Assembly: GCF_051014445.1 (NCBI RefSeq)
Contig: NW_027488370.1
Coordinates: 15,500,001 to 15,564,000 of the forward strand
Length of the DNA: 64,000 nucleotides
Source of the DNA: Colletes latitarsis
Taxonomy: Eukaryota > Arthropoda > Insecta > Hymenoptera > Colletidae
Direction: 5' to 3'
Shown here: in pieces, positions 14,501-26,570 of the stretch
How positions within the stretch are numbered: the first letter of the stretch is position 1
How the letters are laid out: each line of letters opens with the position of its first letter
The notes under the pieces: generated by a model
The model's database searches: none
What the model was told of the DNA's origin: nothing
The model's input: only the letters and a program-made list of their open reading frames with translations
Made by a program: the position numbers and the translations under genes

Positions 14501-15181
14501 GCAAATCCTAGACCTAACCCGGACCTAACATGCGTTATCCTCTAAAATATTTATCAAGACCAGGTCTAATTGAATGTTTCAGTGTGGTACCACATTACTA
14601 CGTGATCCAAACCACAAAAAACCCAGGATCCGTTCAACAAGTATGTGAAGAATGCGAAACTATGAGCCTGATGAGGGCAAATCCCAGACCTATCCCAGAC
14701 CTAACATGCGTTATCCTCTAAAATATTTATCAAGACCAGGTCTAATTGAATGTTTCAGTGTGGTACCACATTACTACGTGATCCAAACCACAAAAAACCC
14801 AGGATCCGTTCAACAAGTATGTGAAGAATGCGAAAATATGTACCTGATGAGGGCAAATCCCAGACCTATCCCAGACCAAACTTGCGTTGTAATCTAAAAT
14901 ATTGATCGAAACCAGGTTTAATGGACTGTTTCAGTGTGCTACCACATTACTACGTGATCCAAACCAGAAAAAACCCAGGATCCGTTCAACAAGTATGTGA
15001 CGAATGCGAAAGCATGTGTCTGATGAGGGCAAATCCCAGACCTATCCCAGACCTAACTTGCGTTGTCCTCTAAAATATTGATGGAATCCAGGTTTAATTG
15101 ACTGTCTCAGTGTGATACCACATTACTACGTGATCCAATCCAGAAAAAGCCCTGGATCTAGCCATCAAGAATGAGTAACAT
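11540..15181. repeat. Diverged subfamily A monomers with local duplications
   Basis: Continuous A monomers without the 12-monomer order. A monomer-scale duplication (176 bp) lies at about 13,400-13,575 and 13,576-13,750, marked by the rare ATGATGATCG at 13502 and 13678. Three consecutive monomers share ACCAGGTCTAATTGAATG near 14,385, 14,561 and 14,737. No gene or non-satellite sequence was seen. Confidence 0.85.
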
Positions 15182-15887
15182 GCGAAAGTATGAGCCTGAT
15201 GAGGGCAAATCCGAGACCTAACCCAGACCTAACATGCGTTATCCTCTAAAATATTTATCAAGACCAACTTTAATTGAATGTTTCAGTGTGGTACCACATT
15301 ACTACGTGATCCGAACCTGAAAAAACCCAGGATCTGTTCAACAAGTATGTGGAGAATGCGAAAGTATGTGTCTGATGAGGGCAATTCCCAGGCCTAACCT
15401 AGACATAACATGCGTTGTCCTCTAAAATATCGATCGAAACCAGGTTTAATCGACTATTTCAGTGTGGTACCACATTACTCCGTGATCCAAACCAGAAAAA
15501 TACCCAGGATCTGTTCAACAAGTACGTGAAGAACGCGGAAATATGACCCTGATGAGGGCAAATCCAGGGCCTAACCTAGACCTAACATGCGTTATCCTCA
15601 AAAATATTGATCGAAACCAGGCTTAATCGAATGTTTCAGTGTGGTGCCACATTACTACATGATCCAAACCAGAAAAATACCCAGGATCTGTTCAACAAGT
15701 ATGTGAAGAACGCGAAAATATGACCCTGATGAGGGCAAATCCCAGACTTATACCAGACCTAACTTGCGTTGACCTCTAAAATATTGATGGAAACCTGGTT
15801 TAATTGACTGTTTCAGTGTGGTACTACATTACTACGTGATCCAATCCTGAAAAAGACCTGGATCTAGCCATCAAGTATGAGTAATAT
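15182..15887. repeat. 4-monomer tandem duplication (706 bp), copy 1
   Basis: Starts in GGCAAATCCGAGACC (CCGAG at 15211) and recurs at +706 (15917) with essentially no differences seen by eye. Shared rare variants include ACCAACTTTAATTG, AATATCGATCG, ACTCCGTGATCC, AGTACGTGAAG and GGTGCCACATT. The left limit is the AAGAATGAGTAACATG monomer, which the second copy replaces with AAGTATGAGTAATATG. Confidence 0.9.
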
Positions 15888-16593
15888 GCGAAAGTATGAG
15901 CCTGATGAGGGCAAATCCGAGACCTAACCCAGACCTAACATGCGTTATCCTCTAAAATATTTATCAAGACCAACTTTAATTGAATGTTTCAGTGTGGTAC
16001 CACATTACTACGTGATCCGAACCTGAAAAAACCCAGGATCTGTTCAACAAGTATGTGGAGAATGCGAAAGTATGTGTCTGATGAGGGCAATTCCCAGGCC
16101 TAACCTAGACATAACATGCGTTGTCCTCTAAAATATCGATCGAAACCAGGTTTAATCGACTATTTCAGTGTGGTACCACATTACTCCGTGATCCAAACCA
16201 GAAAAATACCCAGGATCTGTTCAACAAGTACGTGAAGAACGCGGAAATATGACCCTGATGAGGGCAAATCCAGGGCCTAACCTAGACCTAACATGCGTTA
16301 TCCTCAAAAATATTGATCGAAACCAGGCTTAATCGAATGTTTCAGTGTGGTGCCACATTACTACATGATCCAAACCAGAAAAATACCCAGGATCTGTTCA
16401 ACAAGTATGTGAAGAACGCGAAAATATGACCCTGATGAGGGCAAATCCCAGACTTATACCAGACCTAACTTGCGTTGACCTCTAAAATATTGATGGAAAC
16501 CTGGTTTAATTGACTGTTTCAGTGTGGTACTACATTACTACGTGATCCAATCCTGAAAAAGACCTGGATCTAGCCATCAAGTATGAGTAATAT
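15888..16593. repeat. 4-monomer tandem duplication (706 bp), copy 2
   Basis: Direct tandem partner of the preceding 706 bp. Identity continues to about 16,620, after which GGCAAATCATAGACC replaces GGCAAATCCGAGACC. It was probably formed by one unequal exchange, and its low divergence suggests a recent event. Confidence 0.9.
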
Positions 16594-16622
16594 GCGAAAG
16601 TATGAGCCTGATGAGGGCAAAT

Positions 16623-18291
16623 CATAGACCTAACCCAGGCCTAACATGCGTTATCCTCTAAAATATTTATCAAGACCAGGTTTAATTGTATGTTTCAGTG
16701 TGGTACCACATTACTACGTGATCCAAACCTGAAAAAACCCAGGATCTGTTCAACAAGTATGTGGAGAATGCGAAAGTATGTGTCTGATGAGGGCAAATCC
16801 CAGGCCTAACCTTGACATAACATGCGTTATCCTCCAAAATATTGATCGAAACCAGGTTAAATGGACTGTTTTAGTGTGGTACCACATTACTACAGGATCC
16901 ATACTAGAAAAAGTCCAGAATCTGGCCATCAAGTATGAGAAATATGCGAAAGTACGAGCCGGATGAGAGCAAATCCCAGACCTATCCCAGACCCAACATG
17001 CGTTATCCTCTAAAACATTTATCAAGACCAGGTTTAATTGAATGTTTCAGTGTGCTACCACATTACTACGTGATCCAAACCAGAAAAAACCCAGGATCCG
17101 TTCAACAAGTATGTGAAGAATGCGAAAGTATGTGTCTGATGAGGGAAAATCCCAGGCCTAACCTAGACCTAGTATGCGTTACCCTCAAAAATATTTATCA
17201 AGACCAGGTTTTATTGAATGTTTCTGTGTGGTACCACATTACTACGTGATCCAAACCAGAAAAAACCCAGGATCTGTTCAACATGTATGTGGAAAATGCG
17301 AAAGTATGTGTCTGATGAGGGCAAATCCCAGGCCTAACCTAGACCTAGCATGCGCTGCCCTCAAAAATACTGGTCGAAACCAGTTTTAATCGACTGTTTG
17401 AGTGTGGTATCACATTACTATTTGATCCAAACCAGAAAAAAACCCAGGATCTGTACAACAAGTGTGTGAAGAATGCGAAAGTATGAGCCTGACGAGGGCA
17501 AATCCCGGAACTATCCCAGACATAACTTGCGTTATCCTCTAAAATATTGATCGAAACAACGTTTAATCGACTATTTCAGTGTGGTACCACATTACTACCT
17601 GATCCAATCCTGAAAAAACCCTGGATCTGATCAACAAGTTTGTGAAGAACGCGAAAATATGGCCCTGATGAGGGCAAATCCCAGACCTATCCCAGACCTA
17701 ACTTGCGTTGTCCTCTAAAATACTGATCGAAACCAGGTTTAATGGACTGTTTCAGTGTGGTACCACAATACTACGGGATCCAAACCAGAAAAAGCACAGA
17801 ATCTGGCCACCAAGTATGAGAAATATGCGAAAGTACGAGCCTGATCAGGGCAAATCCCAGACCTATCCCAGACCAAACTTGCGTTGTAATCTAAAATATT
17901 GATCGAAACCAGGTTTAATCGACAGTTTCAGTGTGGTACCACATTACTACGTGATCCAATCCAGAAAAAAACCCAGGATCTGTACAACAAGTGTGTGAAG
18001 AATGCGAAAGTATGAGCCTGACGAGGGCAGATCCCGGACCTATCCCAGACATAACTTGCGTTACCCTCTAAAATATTGATCGAAACCAGGTTTAATCGAC
18101 TGTTTCAGTGTGGTACCACATTACTACCTGACCCAAACCAGAAAAATACCCAGGATCTGTTCAACAAGTATGTGAAGAACGCGAAAATATGGCCCTGATG
18201 AGGGCAAATCCCAGACCTATCCCAGACCTAACTTGCGTTGTCCTCTAAAATATTGATCGAAACCAGGTTTAATGGACTGTTTCAGTGTGGT
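16623..18291. repeat. Distal part of subfamily A
   Basis: About nine further A monomers of mixed type. They include CATTTATCAAGACC monomers (about 16,670, 17,020 and 17,200), an ACTGGTCG variant near 17,370, and a CACAATACTACGGG monomer near 17,765 that resembles the HOR marker at 258-433. Monomers close to the boundary are still clearly A type (CGAAAATATGGCCCTGATGAGGGC). Confidence 0.85.
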
Positions 18292-18358
18292 ATTGCAAAT
18301 ACCAGAACTATCCCAGACATAACCAGCGTTATCCCCTAAAATAATAATCGCAACCAGG
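18268..18358. repeat. Truncated chimeric monomer at the A/B junction (91 bp)
   Basis: Anchor spacing here is 91 bp instead of 176. The left part, to TTCAGTGTGGTA, is subfamily A. It joins directly to TTGCAAATACCAGAAC of subfamily B at 18292 plus or minus 1, omitting about 85 bp (the ACCACATT...GCCAGATGA portion). At most one base of microhomology (A) is visible. Upstream monomers are all A and downstream monomers all B. Confidence 0.9.
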
Positions 18359-21300
18359 TTTAATTGACTGCTTCGGTGTGGTACCGCATTGCTACGTGAA
18401 CCAAACCAGAAAAAGGCCAGGATCTTGCCAACAAGTATGCGAAAAATGCGAAAGTATGAGCCAGATGATTGCAAATACCAGAACTAACCCAGATATAACC
18501 AGCGTTATCCTCTAAAATATTAATCGCAACCAGGTTTAATTGACTGTTTCGGTGTGGAACTTCATTACTACGGGATCCAAACCAGAAAAAACCCAGGATC
18601 TGGCAAAGAAGTATGCGAAAAACGCGAATGTATGAGCCAGATGATTGCAAATACCAGAACTAACCCAGACGTAACCTGCGCTATCCTCTAAAATATTAAT
18701 CGGGACCTGGTTTAATTGACTGTTTCAGTGTGGTACCACATTACTACGTGATCCAAACCAAAAAAAGCCCAGGATCTTGCCAACAAGTATGCGAAAAATG
18801 CGAAAGTATGAGCCAGATGATTGCAAATACCAGAACTAACCCAGATATAACCAGCGTTATCTTCTTAAATATTAATCGGAACCAGGTTTAATTGACTGTT
18901 TCAGTGTGGTACCTCATTACTATGTGGTCCAAGCCAGAAAAAGGTCAGGATCTGCCCAACCAGTAAGCGAAAAATGCGAAAGTACGAGCTAGATGAGGAC
19001 AAATACCAGACCTAACCCAGACATAACCGGCGTTATCCTCTGAAATATTAATCGGAACTAGGTTTAATTGACTGTTTCGGTGTGGTACCGCATTACTACG
19101 TGATCCAAACCAGAAAAAGGCCAGGATCCTGCCTACAAGTATGCGAAGAATGCGAAAGAACGAGCCAGATGAGGGCAAATACCAGACCTAACCCAGACAT
19201 AACCGGCGTTATCCTCTAAAATATTAATCGGAACTAGGTTTAATTGACTGTTTCAGTGTGGTACCACATTACTACGTGATCCAAGCCAGAAAAAGGTCAG
19301 GATCTGCCCAACCAGTAAGCGAAAAATGCGAGAGTACGAGCTAGATGAGGACAAATACCAGACCTAACCCAGACATAACCGGCGTTATCCTCTGAAATAT
19401 TAATCGGAACTAGGTTTAATTGACTGTTTCGGTGTGGTACCGCATTACTACGTGATCCAAACCAGAAAAAGGCCAGGATCCTGCCTACAAGTATGCGAAG
19501 AATGCGAAAGAACGAGCCAGATGATTGCAAATACCAGAACTAACCCAGATATAACCAGCGTTATCCTCTAAAGTACTAATCGCAACCAGGTTTAATTGAC
19601 TGTTTCGGTGTGGAACTTCATTACTACGGGATCCAAACCAGAAAAAACCCAGGATCTGGCAAAGAAGTATGCGAAAAACGCGAATGTATGAGCCAGATGA
19701 TTGCAAATACCAGAACTAACCCAGACGTAACCTGCGCTATCCTCTAAAATACTATTCGGAACCAGCTTTTATTGACTGTTTCAGTGTGGTACCACATTAC
19801 TACGTGATCCACACCAAAAAAAGCCAGGATCTGGCCAACAAGTATGTGAAAAACGCGAAAGTATGAGCCAGATGATTGCAAATACCAGAACTAACCCAGA
19901 CGTAACCTGCGTTATCCTCCAAAATACTATTCGGAACTAGATTCTATTGACTGTTTCAGTGTGATACCACATTACTACGTGGTCGAAGCCAGAAAAAGGC
20001 CAGGATCTGGCCAACAAGTATGCGAGAAATGCGAAAATACGAACCAGATGACGGCAAATCCCAGACCTACCCGAGACATAACCGGCGTTATCCTCTAAAA
20101 TATTAATCGCAACCAGGTTTAATTGACTGTTTCGGTGTGGAACTTCATTACTACGGGATCCAAACCAGAAAAAACGCAGGATCTGGCAAAGAAGTATGCG
20201 AAAAACGCGAATGTATGAGCCAGATGATTGCAAATACCAGAACTAACCCAGACGTAACCTGCGCTATCCTCTAAAATACTATTCGGAACCAGCTTTTATT
20301 GACTGTTTCAGTGTGGTACCACATTACTACGTGATCCAAACCAAAAAAAGCCCATGATCTTGCCAACAAGTATGCGAAAAATGCGAAAGTACGAGCCAGA
20401 TGATTGCAAATACCAGAACTAGCCCAAGCATAACCAGCGTTATCCTCCAAAATATTCATCGCAACCAGGTTTAATTGACTGCTTCGGTGTGGAACGACAT
20501 TACGACGGGATCCAAACCACAAAAAACCCAAGATCTGGCCAACTAGTACGCGAAAATTGCGAAAGAATGAGCCAGATGATTACAAATAACAGAACTAACC
20601 CAGACATAACCGGCGTTATCCTCTAAAATATTAATCGGGACCAGGTTTAATTGACTGTTTCAGTGTGGTACCACATTACTACGTGATCCAAACCAAAAAA
20701 AGCCGAGGAACTGGCCAACAAGTACGCGAAAAACGCGAAAGTATGAGCCAGATGATTGCAAATACCAGAACTAACCCAGACGTAACCTGCGTTATCCTCT
20801 AAAATATTAATCAGAACCAGGTTTAATTGACTGACTCAGTGAGGTATCTCATTACTACGTGGTCCAAGCCAGAAAAAGGCCAGGATCTGGCCAACAAGTA
20901 AGCGAAAAATGCGAAAGTACGAGCCAGATGAGGGCAAATACCAGACCTAACCCAGACATAACCGGCGTTATCCTCTAGAATATTAATCGCAACCAGGTTT
21001 ACTTGACTGTTTCGGTGTGGTACCGCATTACCACGTGATCCAATCGAGAAAAAGGCCAGGATCTGGCCAACAAGTTTGCGAAAAATGCGAAAGAACGAGC
21101 CAGATGAGGGCAAATACCAGACCTAACCCAGACATAACCGGCGTTATCCTCTAAAATACTAACCGGAACCAGGTTTAATTGACAGTTTCAGTGTGGTACC
21201 GCATTACTACGTGATCCAAACCAGAAAAAGGCCAGGATCTGGCCAACAAGTATGCGAAAGGTGCGAAAGTACGAGCCAGATGAGGGCAAATACCAGAACT

Positions 21301-21734
21301 AACCCAAACATAACCAGCGTTATCCTCCAAAATATTCATCGGAACCAGGTTTAATTGACTGTTTCGGTGTGGAACTTCATCACTACGGGATCCAAACCAG
21401 AAAAAACCCAGGATCTGGCCAACAAGTATGCGAAAAACGCGAAAGTATGAGCCAGATGATTGCAAATACCAGAACTAACCCAGACGTAACCTGCGTTATC
21501 CTCTAAAATACTATTCGGAACCAGCTTTTATTGACTGTTTCAGTGTGGTACCACATTACTACTTGATCCAAACCAAAAAAAGCCCACGATCTTGCCAACA
21601 AGTATGCGAAAAATGCGAAAGTACGAGCCAGATGATTGCAAATACCAGAATTAACCCAAACATAACCAGCGGTATCCTCCAAAACATTCATCGCAACCAG
21701 GTTTAATTGACTGCTTCGGTGTGGAACGACATTA
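18293..21734. repeat. Subfamily B, diverged proximal segment
   Basis: B monomers next to the junction. A dimer duplication (352 bp) is visible: about 18,930-19,172 recurs at about 19,282-19,524, sharing CTGCCCAACCAGTAAGCG and TCCTGCCTACAAG. A marker monomer with GGCAAAGAAGTATGCG and GCGAATGTATGAG appears near 18,600, 19,655 and 20,185. No other feature was seen. Confidence 0.85.
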
Positions 21735-23143
21735 CGACGGGATCCAAACCACAAAAAACCCAAGATCTGGCCAACAAGTACGCGAAAATTGCGAAAATAT
21801 GAGCCAGATGATTGCAAATAACAGAACTAACCCAGACATAACCAGCGGTATCCTCTAAAATATTAATCGGAACCAGGTTTAATTGACTGTTTCAGTGTGG
21901 AACTTCATTACTACGTGATCCAAACCAGAAAAAAGCCCAGGATCTGGCCAACAAGTAGGCGAAAAACTCGAAAATACGAGCTAGATGACGGCAAATCCCA
22001 GACCTACCCGAGACATAACCGGCGTTATCCTCTAAAATATTAATCGCAACCAGGTTTAATTGACTGTTTCAGTGTGATACCACATTACTACGTGGTCCAA
22101 GCCAGGAAAAGGCCAGGATCTGGCCAACAAGTATGCGAGAAATGCGAAAATACGAGCCAGATGACGGCAAATCCTAGACCTACCCGTGACATAACTGGCG
22201 TTATCCGGTAAAATATTAATCGCAACCAGGTTCAGTTGACTGTTTCGGTGTGGAACTTCATTACTACGGGATCCAAACCAGAAAAAACCCAGGATCTGGC
22301 AAACAAGTATGCGAAAAACGCGAAAGTATGAGCCAGATGATTGCAAATACCAGAACTAACCCAGACGTAACCTGCGCTATCGTCTAAAATACTATTCGGA
22401 ACCAGCTTTTATTGACTGTCTCAGTGTGGTACCACATTACTACGAGATCCAAACCAAAAAAAGCCCAGGATCTTGCCAACAAGTAAGCGAAAAATGCGAA
22501 GGTACGAGCCATATGAGGGCAAATCCCTGACCTAACCGGGCCATAACCGGCGTTATCCTCTAAAATATTAATCGGGACCAGGTTTAATTGACTGTTTCGG
22601 TGTGGTACCGCATTACTACGTGATCCAAACCCAGAAAAAGGCCAGGATCCTGCCTACATGTATGCGAAAAATGCGAAAGTACGAGCCAGATGAGGGCAAA
22701 TACCAGAACTAACCCAGACATAACCGGCGTTATCCTCTAAAATATTAATCGGGACCAGGTTTAATTGACTGTTTCGGTGTGGTACCGCATTACTACGTGA
22801 TCCAAACCCAGAAAAAGGCCAGGATCCTGCCTACATGTATGCGAAAAATGCGAAAGTACGAGCCAGATGAGGGCAAATACCAGAACTAACCCAGACGTAA
22901 CCTGCGTTATCCTCTAAAATACTACTCGGAACCAGCTTTTATTGACTGTTTCAGTGTGGTACCACATTACTACGTGATCCAAACCAAAAAAAGCCCAGGA
23001 TCTGGCCAACATGTATGCGAAAAATGCGAATACGAGCCAGGTGACGGCAAATCCCAGACCCACGCGAGACATAACCGGCGTGATCCTCTAAAATATTAAT
23101 CGCAACCAGGTTTAATTGACTGTTTCGGTGTGGAACTTCATTA
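21735..23143. repeat. Subfamily B 8-monomer HOR (1409 bp), copy 1
   Basis: Repeated at +1409 with few differences (CTCGAAAAT near 21967 against CGCGAAAAT near 23376; GAACTAACC near 22693 against GAATTAACC near 24115). The left breakpoint lies in ACGGGATCCAAACCACAAAAAACC, at about 21,735: upstream of it the flank is GGAACGACATTACGAC, but in the second copy it is GGAACTTCATTACTAC. Confidence 0.85.
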
Positions 23144-24552
23144 CTACGGGATCCAAACCACAAAAAACCCAAGATCTGGCCAACAAGTACGCGAAAATTG
23201 CGAAAATATGAGCCAGATGATTGCAAATAACAGAACTAACCCAGACATAACCAGCGGTATCCTCTAAAATATTAATCGGAACCAGGTTTAATTGACTGTT
23301 TCAGTGTGGAACTTCATTACTACGTGATCCAAACCAGAAAAAAGCCCAGGATCTGGCCAACAAGTAGGCGAAAAACGCGAAAATACGAGCTAGATGACGG
23401 CAAATCCCAGACCTACCCGAGACATAACCGGCGTTATCCTCTAAAATATTAATCGCAACCAGGTTTAATTGACTGTTTCAGTGTGATACCACATTACTAC
23501 GTGGTCCAAGCCAGGAAAAGGCCAGGATCTGGCCAACAAGTATGCGAGAAATGCGAAAATACGAGCCAGATGACGGCAAATCCTAGACCTACCCGTGACA
23601 TAACTGGCGTTATCCGGTAAAATATTAATCGCAACCAGGTTCAGTTGACTGTTTCGGTGTGGAACTTCATTACTACGGGATCCAAACCAGAAAAAACCCA
23701 GGATCTGGCAAACAAGTATGCGAAAAACGCGAAAGTATGAGCCAGATGATTGCAAATACCAGAACTAACCCAGACGTAACCTGCGCTATCGTCTAAAATA
23801 CTATTCGGAACCAGCTTTTATTGACTGTCTCAGTGTGGTACCACATTACTACGAGATCCAAACCAAAAAAAGCCCAGGATCTTGCCAACAAGTAAGCGAA
23901 AAATGCGAAGGTACGAGCCATATGAGGGCAAATCCCTGACCTAACCGGGCCATAACCGGCGTTATCCTCTAAAATATTAATCGGGACCAGGTTTAATTGA
24001 CTGTTTCGGTGTGGTACCGCATTACTACGTGATCCAAACCCAGAAAAAGGCCAGGATCCTGCCTACATGTATGCGAAAAATGCGAAAGTACGAGCCAGAT
24101 GAGGGCAAATACCAGAATTAACCCAGACATAACCGGCGTTATCCTCTAAAATATTAATCGGGACCAGGTTTAATTGACTGTTTCGGTGTGGTACCGCATT
24201 ACTACGTGATCCAAACCCAGAAAAAGGCCAGGATCCTGCCTACATGTATGCGAAAAATGCGAAAGTACGAGCCAGATGAGGGCAAATACCAGAACTAACC
24301 CAGACGTAACCTGCGTTATCCTCTAAAATACTACTCGGAACCAGCTTTTATTGACTGTTTCAGTGTGGTACCACATTACTACGTGATCCAAACCAAAAAA
24401 AGCCCAGGATCTGGCCAACATGTATGCGAAAAATGCGAATACGAGCCAGGTGACGGCAAATCCCAGACCCACGCGAGACATAACCGGCGTGATCCTCTAA
24501 AATATTAATCGCAACCAGGTTTAATTGACTGTTTCGGTGTGGAACTTCATTA
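23144..24552. repeat. Subfamily B 8-monomer HOR (1409 bp), copy 2
   Basis: Tandem partner of 21,735-23,143, with the same order of monomers. These include the pair with TCCTGCCTACATG and the monomer with ATGTATGCGAAAAATGCGAATACGAGCCAGGTG, whose short GAATACG segment lacks several bases. It ends at about 24,552, where CAGAAAAAACCC replaces CACAAAAAACCC. Confidence 0.85.
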
Positions 24553-25324
24553 CTACGGGATCCAAACCAGAAAAAACCCAAGATCTGGCCAACAAGTATG
24601 CGAAAAACGCGAAAGTATGAGCCAGATGAGGGCAAATCCCAGACCTAACCGAGGCATCACCGGCGTTATCCTCTAAAATATTAATCGCAACCAGGTGTAG
24701 TTAGCAATTTCGGTGTGGTACCGCATTACTAAGTGAGCCACACCAGAAAAAGGCGAAGATTTAGCCAACAAGTATGCGAAAAATGCGAAAGTACGAGCCA
24801 GATGAGGGCAAATTCCAGACCTAACCCAGACATAACCGGCGTTATCCTCTAAAATATTAATCGCCACCAGGTTTAATTGACTGTTTCAGTGTGGTACCAC
24901 ATTACTACGTGGTCCAAGCCAGAAAAAGGCCAGGGTCTGGCCAACAAGTATGCGAAAAATGCGAAAGTATGAGCCAGATGATTGCAAATACCAGAACTAA
25001 CCCAGACGTAACCTGCGTTATCCTCTAAAATACTATTCGGAACCAGCTTTTATTGACTGTTTCAGTGTGGTACCACATTACTACGTGATCCACACCAAAA
25101 AAAGCCCAGGATCTGGCCAACATGTATGCGAAAAATGCGAATACGAGCCAGGTGACGGCAAATCCCAGACCCACGCGAGACATAACCGGCGTTATCCTCT
25201 AAATATTAATCGCAACAAGGTTTAATTGACTGTTTCGGTGTGGAACTTCATTACTACGGGATCCAAACCAGAAAAAACCCAAAATCTGGCCAACAAGTAT
25301 GCGAAAAACGCGAAAATATGAGCC

Positions 25325-26570
25325 AGATGATTGCAAATACCAGAACTAACCCAGACGTAACCTGCGCTATCGTCTAAAATACTATTCGGAACCAGCTTTT
25401 ATTGACTGTCTCAGTGTGGTACCACATTACTACGAGATCCAAACCAAAAAAAGCCCAGGATCTTGCCAACAAGTAAGCGAAAAATGCGAAGGTACGAGCC
25501 ATATGAGGGCAAATCCCTGACCTAACCGGGCCATAACCGGCGTTATCCTCTAAAATATTAATCGGGACCAGGTTTAATTGACTGTTTCGGTGTGGTACCG
25601 CATTAGTACGTGATCCAAACCCAGAAAAAGGCCAGGATCCTGCCTACATGTATGCGAAAAATGCGAAAGTACGAGCCAGATGAGGGCAAATACCAGAATT
25701 AACCCAGACATAACCTGCGTTATCCTCTAAAATATTAATCGGGACCAGGTTTAATTGACTGTTTCGGTGTGGTACCGCATTACTACGTGATCCAAACCCA
25801 GAAAAAGGCCAGGATCCTGCCTACATGTATGCGAAAAATGCGAAAGTACGAGCCAGATGAGGGCAAATACCAGAACTAACCCAGACGTAACCTGCGTTAT
25901 CCTCTAAAATACTACTCGGAACCAGCTTTTATTGACTGTTTCAGTGTGGTACCACATTACTACGTGATCCAAACCAAAAAAAGCCCAGGATCTGGCCAAC
26001 ATGTATGCGAAAAATGCGAATACGAGCCAGGTGACGGCAAATCCCAGACCCACGCGAGACATAACCGGCGTGATCCTCTAAAATATTAATCGCAACCAGG
26101 TTTAATTGACTGTTTCGGTGTGGAACTTCATTACTACGGGATCCAAACCAGAAAAAACCCAAGATCTGGCCAACAAGTATGCGAAAAACGCGAAAGTATG
26201 AGCCAGATGAGGGCAAATCCCAGACCTAACCGAGGCATCACCGGCGTTATCCTCTAAAATATTAATCGCAACCAGGTGTAGTTAGCAATTTCGGTGTGGT
26301 ACCGCATTACTAAGTGAGCCAAACCAGAAAAAGGCGAAGATTTAGCCAACAAGTATGCGAAAAATGCGAAAGTACGAGCCAGATGAGGGCAAATTCCAGA
26401 CCTAACCCAGACATAACCGGCGTTATCCTCTAAAATATTAATCGCCACCAGGTTTAATTGACTGTTTCAGTGTGGTACCACATTACTACGTGGTCCAAGC
26501 CAGAAAAAGGCCAGGGTCTGGCCAACAAGTATGCGAAAAATGCGAAAGTATGAGCCAGATGTGGGCAAAT
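25325..26570. repeat. Third partial copy of the 21.7-24.6 kb HOR, offset 1581
   Basis: Matches about 23,744-24,989 at +1581 (9 monomers) and includes the CTATCGTCTAAAATAC, CCTGCCTACATG, GAATACGAGCCAGGTG and GGTGTAGTTAGCAATTTC markers. Between copies (24,990-25,324) lies a rearranged piece in which the GAATACGAGCCAGGTG monomer recurs. Single differences include CATTAGTACG near 25602. Confidence 0.8.

Larger units (their letters stand above)
1..18292. repeat. Satellite array, subfamily A (177/176 bp monomers)
   Basis: About 103 head-to-tail monomers. Successive GGTTTAAT anchors (the TTT begins at 81, 258, 434, 611, 788, 965, 1142, 1319 and 1495) are spaced 176-177 bp. Diagnostic sequence relative to subfamily B: AGCCTGATGAGGGC, CAAGTATGTGAAGAA and ATATTGATCGAAACC. 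All copies are in one orientation and no unrelated DNA separates them. The left edge is cut by the window. Because 177 is divisible by three, one reading frame can stay open across neighbouring copies, which explains the repeated short ORFs; none shows gene-like features. Satellite identity is seen directly. A centromeric or pericentromeric location is inferred from monomer length and HOR organisation. Confidence 0.97.

Noticed and set aside
18268..18358. Transposon insertion or target-site duplication at the A/B junction
   Set aside because: No inserted sequence, terminal repeats or target duplication; the join is a direct fusion of two truncated monomers.
18470..18480. TTGCAAAT resembling an octamer or C/EBP site
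   Set aside because: One mismatch to the octamer; it is a fixed part of many B monomers with no promoter context.
19190..19200. CCTAACCC-like segments resembling telomere repeats
   Set aside because: They occur once per monomer within AGACCTAACCCAGAC and are never in tandem as telomeric units.
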